A stretch of DNA of 22,299 bases. It comes from an uncultured Porphyromonadaceae bacterium. Lineage in GTDB: Bacteria; Bacteroidota; Bacteroidia; Bacteroidales; Muribaculaceae. The notes below the pieces were generated by a model. That model was not told the origin of the DNA. It made no database searches and saw only the letters and a program-made list of their open reading frames with translations. The stretch is taken from NCBI GenBank assembly GCA_947176355.1, contig CAMWQY010000004.1:1-22299 (forward strand), given 5' to 3'. Below, one piece after another: positions 13,916-20,688 of this stretch. The number at the start of each line of letters is the position of its first letter. The stretch's first letter is position 1. The position numbers were made by a program, and so were the translations under genes.

Positions 13916-14803
13916 TCAGAAATTGATGGTGGCACCGATGCTCCAAGATTTGAGCTGAGGACCGTATGGAGCCTGAAAAAGGGTCATCGGACTCCAGGAT
14001 GCGTACACACCCAAAATGTCGCAGACTCCAATCGATGCGGTAAGCTCAGCCGTGAAAAGACGTTGCTGAAGACCTTTATAGGTGGTCTTGTATTTAGATG
14101 AATCGATCTTAATTTCAGACGATGCGCAAGCATAAGTGTTGAAGCAACCTACTGCTCCGGCAACAAATTCCACCGTACGACCAATAGGGATAGTGAAAAG
14201 GAGTGGAATCTGGAAAGTAAAGACCTGAAGTTCAGTTGAGGATACTTCCACTCCTTCTGCGGCAGGGGCAAGATAGAGTCTTGAACCTTCCTTGGCATAC
14301 ATAAATCCTTCTTGAGCAGAATAGCGTTGCGCTCCATATCCAAAGCCAATTGAAAAAGAAGGAGTATAACTTCCATGACTCCAGCGGATACCAATAAGAT
14401 TGCGGACTCCTACCTCAAAAGAATTCTTCACATTGGCCTTACCTGAATAATTGAAGCGTTGGCCAAGGTAGACATTCCCCATTACGAAGTAGGATGTCTG
14501 TAATTTTCTGCCGGAAGAGGAAGCCCTGTCATCCTTTCCGATTCCGAAAGGTATCTCGAAATCGAAAGAATCATCCGATTCAATGTTATCTGAATCATCG
14601 ACAGTGACACTGTAGGAAAATACATCCTTTTCGTAGCCCTTTTCAGTTTCAACCTCAATAAGGGTCGTATCGGCTGATTTGGATATAATGACTTTGTTGG
14701 CATTTTCAATAATCTTCACGGTATCCGGGACTTCAGGGGATTGTGCGAAAGTATAGATAAGCGGGGAGACGAGGACTGTGAGCGACAGATATATTTTTTT
14801 CAT
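13916..14803 (-). CDS. Outer-membrane beta-barrel protein, paralogue of the following gene
   Basis: A 295-residue protein beginning MKKIYLSLTVLVSPLIYTFA, a clear signal peptide. A longer in-frame start at 14857 would add a charged, non-signal N-terminus and overlap the upstream gene by 49 nt, so 14803 (5 nt after that gene's stop) is preferred. An N-terminal strand pair (PDTVKIIENANKVIISKSA, then TTLIEVETEKG) is followed by an acidic linker rich in Asp and Ser, and then a barrel with strands such as SFSIGFGYGAQRYSA and VFTFQIPLLFTIP and a C-terminal ending IGATINF, with the terminal Phe typical of outer-membrane barrels. The sigma-operon context suggests it is a regulated or sensing envelope protein. 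Specific function is unknown. Confidence 0.75.
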   Translation of the reverse strand: MKKIYLSLTVLVSPLIYTFAQSPEVPDTVKIIENANKVIISKSADTTLIEVETEKGYEKDVFSYSVTVDDSDNIESDDSFDFEIPFGIGKDDRASSSGRKLQTSYFVMGNVYLGQRFNYSGKANVKNSFEVGVRNLIGIRWSHGSYTPSFSIGFGYGAQRYSAQEGFMYAKEGSRLYLAPAAEGVEVSSTELQVFTFQIPLLFTIPIGRTVEFVAGAVGCFNTYACASSEIKIDSSKYKTTYKGLQQRLFTAELTASIGVCDILGVYASWSPMTLFQAPYGPQLKSWSIGATINF

Positions 14804-14808
14804 GTTAA

Positions 14809-15273
14809 TTATTTGATTTTCTTTGTTATCATTCTTTTTACTTCTTCGGGTGTCCAATTTCCTTCGATATATACAAGTGTGGTTTTATCCTTACCCTTTG
14901 GCCTGAGATCGAGATAGAATAGATATTTTCTGTTTTCACCATCTCCTCCAAGTCCATAGAACCCGAAATAAAGTTTGCCATCTTTGAAAGACGTTTCCTT
15001 AAACTCCGCTTTTGCTCCATCTTTCCTGACATTTCTTGCAATTTCATCAGCCTTAGCAGAATCACCTGACACGGAAACGCTTTTATATAATGTAAGTCCT
15101 TTCCAAGCAGTTTGGTCTCCTGAAAAAGCCACCATCGTCACAGAGGGATTCTTGGCGAAATCTTCTTTAAAGAATTGTGAGACATTCAGATTATCGGCAT
15201 GAGCAAAAAAGCTTACGATGCCATATATCATAATAACTGAAAGTGATATCCATCTTATATAATACTGTTTCAT
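14809..15273 (-). CDS. DUF6108-like periplasmic protein
   Basis: A 154-residue protein with a signal peptide or N-terminal membrane segment (about 8-25, WISLSVIMIYGIVSFFAHA). The mature part has the pattern LTLYKSVSVSGDSAKADEIA, then VRKDGAKAEFKET, KLYFGFYGLGG, RKYLFYLDLR and TTLVYIEGNWTPEEVKRMI. I associate this with DUF6108, a family of small Bacteroidota envelope proteins often found beside sigma factors; this is recall, not a search result. The ATG overlaps the stop of the preceding gene by four bases (ATGA at 15270-15273), so translation is coupled. Biochemical role unknown; by position it may be part of the signalling chain from envelope to the sigma factor. Confidence 0.6.
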   Translation of the reverse strand: MKQYYIRWISLSVIMIYGIVSFFAHADNLNVSQFFKEDFAKNPSVTMVAFSGDQTAWKGLTLYKSVSVSGDSAKADEIARNVRKDGAKAEFKETSFKDGKLYFGFYGLGGDGENRKYLFYLDLRPKGKDKTTLVYIEGNWTPEEVKRMITKKIK

Positions 15274-15731
15274 AAGTCGTCTTCATTAAATGCATTTCTG
15301 ATATCATCGAGATCTTCAGCAACAGTCTGAGCAAGCAGTTCGGATGAGATTCCGATATCATTGAGTTGGTCGTCCACAATTTTCATTATCTCAGACTCAT
15401 CACTAATTTTTACGCCACCGACATAAGCAACCATTCCTTCAATACCATTGTCAGAATCAAGTCCATTCTGTCGCCAAAGAACTGAAATGCAGAGAACAGC
15501 CATCAGAGCCGCAGCTACTCCATATAGTAGACTCATACGAGAACGTGTTTTCTTTGGCTGCATTCTTTCCGTATGCATTCGCGACATAAGCATAACTGCA
15601 AGGGCTTCATCGACCTTTCGATCGTGTCCTTTGAATGCGAGGAGAGACTGAAAAAGCTCCTTCTCTTCTGCGACCGACAGTTGAGCCTCAAAATAAAGAT
15701 CGATGATTTTATGTATATTTTTTTCTTTCAT
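15270..15731 (-). CDS. Putative anti-sigma factor (single-pass membrane protein)
   Basis: A 153-residue protein. Residues 1-60 are a charged cytoplasmic helical region (KIIDLYFEAQLSVAEEKELF, then KVDEALAVMLMSRM). Residues 67-86 form one transmembrane helix (SLLYGVAAALMAVLCISVLW). The rest is an acidic periplasmic tail. This layout and the position directly after an ECF sigma gene, with an ATGA overlap at 15728-15731, fit an anti-sigma factor that holds the sigma protein at the membrane. The zinc-binding His-x3-Cys-x2-Cys motif of classical ZAS anti-sigma factors is absent, and the FecR domain common in Bacteroidota is also missing. The assignment rests mainly on context and topology. Confidence 0.65.
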   Translation of the reverse strand: MKEKNIHKIIDLYFEAQLSVAEEKELFQSLLAFKGHDRKVDEALAVMLMSRMHTERMQPKKTRSRMSLLYGVAAALMAVLCISVLWRQNGLDSDNGIEGMVAYVGGVKISDESEIMKIVDDQLNDIGISSELLAQTVAEDLDDIRNAFNEDDL

Positions 15732-16210
15732 CTTGTTAGTCGTTTTAGGTAAAGTTCCCGAATAATCTTGCGCGATCTTGAAACTATCATTCGTGCATTT
15801 GCCTCTGAGATTTCGTAGTAAGAAGCAATTTCATCAAAATCCCACCCGTCCCGGTCTCGATGAAGAAGGATATCACGGTCGCGCGGAGAGAGATTAAGAT
15901 CAATTAGATTTCGTATCTCGAGGAATTGTTCTTTAAAAGAATCTTGATTCCCGTCGTCCGACTCAAACCGATTCGCATTTTCTATATCGGATTCCGGATA
16001 TGCCTGCCTACGACGATGACTGTCGACAGTGAGGTTTCTTGCCGTGACAGTCAGGAATCCTTCTGCCTCACCTTGAGATGATATGACATCGCGACGTATC
16101 CAAAGGCGACAAAAGGCATCCTGAAGGGCGTCTTCCTCGTCATCGCAGTGCCTCGCCATAAAACGACGTCGCACATTGCGGAATGCTGATATGAATAAAT
16201 CTTTCTCCAT
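15728..16210 (-). CDS. ECF-type sigma-70 family RNA polymerase sigma factor
   Basis: A 160-residue cytoplasmic protein with the two-domain layout of extracytoplasmic-function sigma factors. Region 2 spans about residues 5-70: CDDEEDALQDAFCRLWIRRD (core binding) and EGFLTVTARNLTVDSHRRRQ (-10 recognition). After a variable acidic linker, region 4 spans about 107-155: LSPRDRDILLHRDRDGWDFD and EISEANARMIVSRSRKIIRE, the helix-turn-helix for the -35-like element. It is the first gene of a five-gene operon with two translationally coupled neighbours. The 100 nt upstream contain the acyltransferase terminator and an A-rich tract, but no clear TTTG/TAnnTTTG pair; the operon may be read by its own sigma factor. 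Confidence 0.9.
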   Translation of the reverse strand: MEKDLFISAFRNVRRRFMARHCDDEEDALQDAFCRLWIRRDVISSQGEAEGFLTVTARNLTVDSHRRRQAYPESDIENANRFESDDGNQDSFKEQFLEIRNLIDLNLSPRDRDILLHRDRDGWDFDEIASYYEISEANARMIVSRSRKIIRELYLKRLTR

Positions 16211-16245
16211 CTATAGGGGAAACGAGAGATGTTTGGATTTGCAAC

Positions 16246-16285
16246 AAAAAAAATATAAAAAAAATGGGCGGTTCGGAAACCACCC
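16246..16285 (-). terminator. Rho-independent terminator after the acyltransferase gene
   Basis: On the minus strand an 8-bp stem (GGGTGGTT with AACCGCCC, one G-U pair) has a TCCG loop and is followed by a long T-rich tract (16246-16265). It begins 25 nt after the acyltransferase stop. It should separate that gene from the downstream sigma operon. Confidence 0.75.
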
Positions 16286-16310
16286 TCTCAAAAAAGCTGA
16301 TATGATACGG

Positions 16311-17399
16311 TCAGGAGCCCCCCCTCCCATTATTAGAGGAGCCGAAGAGCCAGGCAGCGAGAAATGGGGTGGAGCGAAGAATTGCGCTGACAATAAGACA
16401 GAGTGCTATGACAAGGGCGGAGATTGCAAGGCCGATAGTGAGCATGGCGAGCACTGAATTGCCCGGACCCGATGAAAGAAACCCCTTCATAAAGGAGAGA
16501 TTCGGGATGAAGAAATAGTGAAGATAGTATATGTCGAGCGTTCGGCTCCCTACAAACGACATTACATTGCTGACAGGGGTGCCTTTGTCAAACCAATCCC
16601 GATATGATCGGAAGGATATCAGCAAAGTCATCAAGCCCGAGAAACGCATAGCAGTCATTACAAATTCCCATTCAAGAGAATAGCGATGTCGACAGCCGTA
16701 GAAAATCACGAGTGCAAAAAAGGAGAGTATCATCAGCGCCTTGAAATATTGATTGTCTACGACTTTCCAAGTGAATGATTCAAAACGACGGGCGAAGATG
16801 CCAAGCATGAAGTAAGGCCAATAATTGAGCGTGTGCCATGTTTGCAGTCCTACTACCCACTCCGGAAGTTTAACTCCTTCAGTGAAATAATTAAACACGA
16901 ATGGAGAAATCCATGAAATAATGAGCAGCGTATATAGAGGCCAATTTTTACCTGTTTTCCTCACAATAAGTGCAGTGATAAGGTATAAGACAAACATCTC
17001 GAAAAGAGAGATAGTAAACCAATAAGGATTTGATGTCCAAATGAATTGGAACTTCCATCCCTTCATACATACACCATAAAGGAAGCAGAAGACAGACAAA
17101 CCCACAATCTGAGCCTGAAACTTCTTTGTCATCACTCGTCTGACGGTAGGCCAAGTCCACTTCTCTGCCATGCGGAATGCGAAAAAGCCGCTTACGAAGA
17201 AAAAGAGTGGCATTCGGAACATCGTCATCATATAGTAGACACCCGAGAAAGATGCATTCGTAATCGGCATCTTGACGTAGGCGTTTGTGACATGACTGAA
17301 GACGACGAGGAGGATTGCGAGGCCACGCATTGCGTCGATATATCGCAGTCTTTTATTTAATGCATAATTCATTTTTTCAATGCATAATTCATAATGCAT
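16311..17399 (-). CDS. Acyltransferase family 3 membrane protein
   Basis: A polytopic inner-membrane protein of 362 residues, or 353 if translation starts at Met10 (17372). It opens with the family 3 signature RYIDAMRGLAILLVVFSHV, with Arg25 and the putative catalytic His36. About ten hydrophobic segments follow, and near the end SRTLDIYYLHYFFIPN, also typical of the family. Members transfer acetyl or other acyl groups to glycans (O-antigen, peptidoglycan, exopolysaccharide) across the membrane; the acceptor here is unknown and no glycan gene cluster is adjacent. Both possible start codons lie within AATGCAT/AATTCAT heptads, so residues 1-15 (MHYELCIEKMNYALN) are repeat-derived and probably not conserved. 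The codons for the C-terminal FLAAWLFGSS are duplicated at 12839-12869. A terminator follows. Confidence 0.88.
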   Translation of the reverse strand: MHYELCIEKMNYALNKRLRYIDAMRGLAILLVVFSHVTNAYVKMPITNASFSGVYYMMTMFRMPLFFFVSGFFAFRMAEKWTWPTVRRVMTKKFQAQIVGLSVFCFLYGVCMKGWKFQFIWTSNPYWFTISLFEMFVLYLITALIVRKTGKNWPLYTLLIISWISPFVFNYFTEGVKLPEWVVGLQTWHTLNYWPYFMLGIFARRFESFTWKVVDNQYFKALMILSFFALVIFYGCRHRYSLEWEFVMTAMRFSGLMTLLISFRSYRDWFDKGTPVSNVMSFVGSRTLDIYYLHYFFIPNLSFMKGFLSSGPGNSVLAMLTIGLAISALVIALCLIVSAILRSTPFLAAWLFGSSNNGRGGS

Positions 17400-17410
17400 A
17401 ATGCATAATG
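17359..17410. repeat. AATGCAT/AATTCAT heptad array at the acyltransferase start
   Basis: Six 7-bp units occur in one orientation: AATGCAT and AATTCAT (17359-17372), a 6-nt T-rich interruption, then AATGCAT, AATTCAT, AATGCAT and AATGCAT (17379-17406) and a partial AATG. No inverted second arm is visible. The two candidate start codons of the acyltransferase fall at the ends of units (17370-17372 and 17397-17399). Confidence 0.75.
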
Positions 17411-17424
17411 GGTTTATCCGAATG

Positions 17425-17432
17425 CAAAATTA
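17425..17432 (-). promoter_or_regulatory. Possible -7 box for the acyltransferase gene
   Basis: Read on the minus strand, TAATTTTG fits TAnnTTTG. There is no convincing TTTG at the expected -33 distance, so support is partial. The heptad array would form most of the leader. Confidence 0.35.
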
Positions 17433-17463
17433 ATAAAAAATTTTCATAACCGGGTAAATATCG

Positions 17464-17495
17464 TTTGTATATAATAATATTTTTGTTTAACTTTG
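17464..17495 (+). promoter_or_regulatory. Bacteroidota-type promoter for the 17574-20638 gene pair
   Basis: TTTG (17464-17467), 20 nt, then TAACTTTG (17488-17495): both elements match the Bacteroidota consensus exactly. Transcription should begin just after 17500, giving a leader of about 70 nt. Confidence 0.75.
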
Positions 17496-17503
17496 TAGCG
17501 TAA

Positions 17504-17532
17504 GAAAGAAGACCAATTGATTGTCCTCTTTC
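17504..17532 (+). promoter_or_regulatory. Hairpin at the 5' end of the 17574 transcript
   Basis: GAAAGA (17504-17509) pairs with TCTTTC (17527-17532). Inside it, GA/TC and CAAT/ATTG continue the stem with one mismatch and one bulge, for about 12 pairs in all. It lies at the predicted 5' end of the mRNA, where such a stem commonly protects against decay. The remaining leader to 17573 is A-rich and unstructured. Confidence 0.45.
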
Positions 17533-17573
17533 CTCCAAAAAATATTTGATGATAATTTAAACAACCACAAAGT

Positions 17574-19031
17574 ATGAAAAAATCTATACTGCTAATGGGC
17601 TTAGCGCTTGTCGGAACTTCTCTGGCAGCGACAGCCGAGAGCAAAGTGTATGTGTTCGACAAAATTGGAATTGTAGGAGGAGTGTCAGGCAACGGACAGT
17701 ATGCCGCCATCACAGACGACGAACAATATCTTGCCTACATCTGGAGCGCAGACAATCCCGAGGAGCTTATTGACATAACAGAGAAGTCGGAGCCGGGCGC
17801 AATTGCATCACAGCGTGCCATCTTCACCACTGCAATGGATGTCTCAAACGACGGCATAGTAGTCGGTAGCATAGGCTATGCCGATTATCACCAGTATCCC
17901 GCATACTACAAGGACGGGGAATGGAACCGGCTTCCTATTGATCCGGATGCAGTAAACTCCAACGAGGCTGTCTGCATCACACCGGATGGAACCGTGATCG
18001 CAGGATACCAATATATCAAGCTATCGACAGCCACAGGCGATGGTGCGTCACGCGGACAGTATATCCCCTGCCAATGGTTCCTGCAGCCGGATGGCAGCTA
18101 TGAACTTAAGACGTATAAGGACATCAAGCTACCGGACCATCAGGGATTCTATCCATTGACCCAGACTCCTGACGGCAAGGTGATAGGGGGTCAGGTCTAT
18201 GCAGGATTCGGAAGCACCCTTAACGCCCTTATCGTAGAGGGAGAACTTGTAATGTTTGACAAAATCTCGATTTTAAAGGACTGCCTTGAATATAGGGGCA
18301 AGTACTATACCGGAGTTGATGAAAACGGAAAGCAGACTTGGACCGATGACATCAACGATCCCAACGTAGTCTGGTTTACGAAAGAGCTTATCAATGACTA
18401 CTATGACGGTATCAGAGGAGAGGAAAGCATGATGTACGGCTTCTTCACCAACTGCGACAGCAACGGCAATTTCTACGGAGCCCGCAGCTACGTATCCAAG
18501 GTAACATCTGATAATGACGGAGTCTTGACCAACAATGCTGTAATCTACAATTACCTTACCGACACTTGGTATAACGACAAGGGAGTGAATTTCTTCTCAG
18601 CCGGCATCGGAGACCAGCTTATCTTTACAGGCAACGGCGAAGTGATCGAAGGCAATAAAGTAAGCGATGTGAAAGATGCGTACGGAATCAAAAGTGGATA
18701 TACCATCAACGGCATTAGCAAAATTTCGTCTGATGGCAAGACAATCGCAGGCGTAGCATCGGAGATAAATCCGGCGATTGGCGAGTCTCAGTATTATCCC
18801 TTCATAATCCAGGTAAATGGAGGCACAGATGGCATTCCGGAGCTCGCAGGATCGCCCAAGAAGGGTCTTGTGATTGCGACTCAGGGACGCATTGAGGTGC
18901 TTAATGCCGAGAATGTTGCTGTCTATGACCTAAACGGTCGTTTGGTAAGCACTGATAAGGTGACTGAGGTAGCCGCCGGCGTATATATGGTCAAGGCAGA
19001 CGATGCAAGCTATAAGATCGTCGTAAAATGA
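17574..19031 (+). CDS. Secreted HAF-repeat (propeller-like) protein with C-terminal sorting-like domain
   Basis: A 485-residue protein with a signal peptide (MKKSILLMGLALVGTSLAAT, cleaved near residue 21). The body has spaced repeats of the form S/T-x-D-G-x-x-(I/V)-x-G: SNDGIVVGS (91-99), TPDGTVIAG (136-144), TPDGKVIGG (198-206) and SSDGKTIAG (385-393), each followed by a region rich in Tyr and Trp. This resembles HAF-type extracellular repeats that build beta-propeller-like folds. The last ~45 residues (VAVYDLNGRLVSTDKVTEVA, ending YKIVVK) look like a T9SS type A sorting domain. The downstream Omp28-like gene starts inside its stop codon (ATGA, 19028-19031), so the two products are made together and may act together on the surface. 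No enzymatic motif seen; function unknown. Confidence 0.75.
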   Translation: MKKSILLMGLALVGTSLAATAESKVYVFDKIGIVGGVSGNGQYAAITDDEQYLAYIWSADNPEELIDITEKSEPGAIASQRAIFTTAMDVSNDGIVVGSIGYADYHQYPAYYKDGEWNRLPIDPDAVNSNEAVCITPDGTVIAGYQYIKLSTATGDGASRGQYIPCQWFLQPDGSYELKTYKDIKLPDHQGFYPLTQTPDGKVIGGQVYAGFGSTLNALIVEGELVMFDKISILKDCLEYRGKYYTGVDENGKQTWTDDINDPNVVWFTKELINDYYDGIRGEESMMYGFFTNCDSNGNFYGARSYVSKVTSDNDGVLTNNAVIYNYLTDTWYNDKGVNFFSAGIGDQLIFTGNGEVIEGNKVSDVKDAYGIKSGYTINGISKISSDGKTIAGVASEINPAIGESQYYPFIIQVNGGTDGIPELAGSPKKGLVIATQGRIEVLNAENVAVYDLNGRLVSTDKVTEVAAGVYMVKADDASYKIVVK

Positions 19032-20638
19032 AGATGCAAAAATCATTGATATGCTTTTTGATGACTGCATCGGCAGCCATAATATCTGCTCAGCCGGTGC
19101 AGTCACAATCATCAACCCCTGCATATAAACTTAATCTTTCCAATGGCAGTCTCCCCAAAAATGTGGAGACTGCCAATGCTAATGGACTGCTCCCCAGAAA
19201 GACAGCCTACAAGCGCGGGTATACAGAGACTGGATGGACAGTAGACCGTCTTTACAACTTTGGTTATGTTGCCGTGACTCCGACCTATACAGCAGGGGCG
19301 GGAAGCTGCGAAAACACGCTCACTCTTCCACCACTGAAAATTGAGAAGGGACACAGGCTAAAGTGGAATGCACAATCAGTCTATAGGCATTTTCCTGAGA
19401 GCTACCGTGTTGAGGCAGTTCCGGCAGACGGAGGCTCCCCCGTCATCTTAGCGGAGGTAGAAGCTGAGTCATATTTTGCCACGCCACACAATATATCGCT
19501 TGCCCCGATGGAAGGGCAGGAAGTGTCACTGCGATTCGTATGCACAAGCAGCAAAGGCTATCTTCTGGCGATGTGGGACTTGCAGATAGGGGAGTTTGAG
19601 GCTGAGCCCAACCCTGAAGAAGAGACACCTACGGTCTCACCTGATCCTTTCACACGCAGATACCTCGTAGACAGAGGCACCGGGATGTGGTGTGACAACT
19701 GTCCCGGGGGAGACATAGCAGTAGAAAAGCTTTTGGAATTATACGGAGACAGAGTAGTACCCGTGAATACTCATGTCAATGATGTGCTTGGCAATCAGGC
19801 ATATTGGGATGATCTTGAATGGTATGCCGTACCATACATGATGCTCAATCGAATTAAGGGGTCAGCAGGAGCTAACACTAATAAATTCAGCCAATATTAC
19901 GAGCTCCCTACATCTTTTGCCATAAGAATTGACGAGATTCCCGCACCCAGGGGAAGAATGCTCGAAATGACAGCTCATGTGAGTGTTTCCGAGACAATCG
20001 ACAATAGCGACGGACGCTATCGTCTGGGTTATGTATTGACCGGAGATTTCCATGATACCGATCCAACCAATAGGAATTTCGTACAGAGCAACAACTGCAA
20101 TCAGCCGTCATACGGTCCTTTCTATTATCTGCCGGGCACTATTCTTCCTGAACTGATGTATTATGAAGATGTGACTCTCACCTCTGATGGTGCCTTCAAC
20201 GGAATTGAAGGGTCACTTCCGGCATCGATGGAAGCAGGGAAAGAGTATGAAGTAAAATGGCAGGCGGAAGTACCCGAACTTCTTTCCGACCCTGCGCAGG
20301 CACGTGTGGTGGCATACGTCCTTGACACTACAACCGGAGAGGTCCAGAACACCGATGCGTTGCGTGTAGGCGAGAATCCGATGGTTGGAGTGAACGATGT
20401 GCGTCAATCCGAATCATCCGGTATACTTGGCGCCACGCGCGAGGGAGTGAGCGTAAAGCTTTCTGCCGGAGATGCGTATTGCCTTCAGATACATAGCGTG
20501 GCGGGGAGCCTGATTGGTTCACATAGCGGCATAGGACGTGGATATGAAATTTTACCATACGAGATCACTCCGGGCATATACATCATTACACTTACTACTT
20601 CCCACTTACATACCTCCGTCAAAGTGGCTGTGCGCTGA
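19028..20638 (+). CDS. Omp28-related secreted protein with WCDNC thioredoxin-like motif
   Basis: A 536-residue protein with a signal peptide (about residues 1-21, LICFLMTASAAIISAQ). Met1 overlaps the upstream stop; Met3 (19034) is an alternative start. After ~190 beta-rich residues comes a thioredoxin-like region: RRYLVDRGTGMWCDNCPGG with Cys222 and Cys225, then YGDRVVPVNTHVND and VPYMMLNRIKG. A later block (YRLGYVLTGDFHDTDP, then NFVQSNN) matches the Omp28-type protein of 7541-9409 (YKVGYLLINNG, then WLQSN). The last residues (PGIYIITLTTSHLHTSVKVA) resemble a degenerate sorting domain. The CxxC centre differs from its homologue (CDNC against CGWC), which would shift redox behaviour if it is active. 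Context suggests a surface pair with the HAF-repeat protein. Confidence 0.75.
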   Translation: MKMQKSLICFLMTASAAIISAQPVQSQSSTPAYKLNLSNGSLPKNVETANANGLLPRKTAYKRGYTETGWTVDRLYNFGYVAVTPTYTAGAGSCENTLTLPPLKIEKGHRLKWNAQSVYRHFPESYRVEAVPADGGSPVILAEVEAESYFATPHNISLAPMEGQEVSLRFVCTSSKGYLLAMWDLQIGEFEAEPNPEEETPTVSPDPFTRRYLVDRGTGMWCDNCPGGDIAVEKLLELYGDRVVPVNTHVNDVLGNQAYWDDLEWYAVPYMMLNRIKGSAGANTNKFSQYYELPTSFAIRIDEIPAPRGRMLEMTAHVSVSETIDNSDGRYRLGYVLTGDFHDTDPTNRNFVQSNNCNQPSYGPFYYLPGTILPELMYYEDVTLTSDGAFNGIEGSLPASMEAGKEYEVKWQAEVPELLSDPAQARVVAYVLDTTTGEVQNTDALRVGENPMVGVNDVRQSESSGILGATREGVSVKLSAGDAYCLQIHSVAGSLIGSHSGIGRGYEILPYEITPGIYIITLTTSHLHTSVKVAVR

Positions 20639-20688
20639 CAAGTCCGGTATGACCAAAAGTAAACGTATTATTCCACATATTTTGCGAT

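Noticed and set aside
14804..14857. Upstream start (14857) for the barrel gene ending at 13916
   Set aside because: It adds a charged stretch before a clear signal peptide and would overlap the upstream gene by 49 nt; 14803 fits far better.
16176..16457. Plus-strand frame across the sigma/acyltransferase gap
   Set aside because: It spans the terminator and its A-rich tract and overlaps both flanking genes in antisense; no recognisable protein.
1..17410. AATGCAT arrays as a CRISPR array or insertion-sequence ends
   Set aside because: The units are 7 bp without unique spacers, no cas or transposase gene is present, and no target-site duplication is evident.
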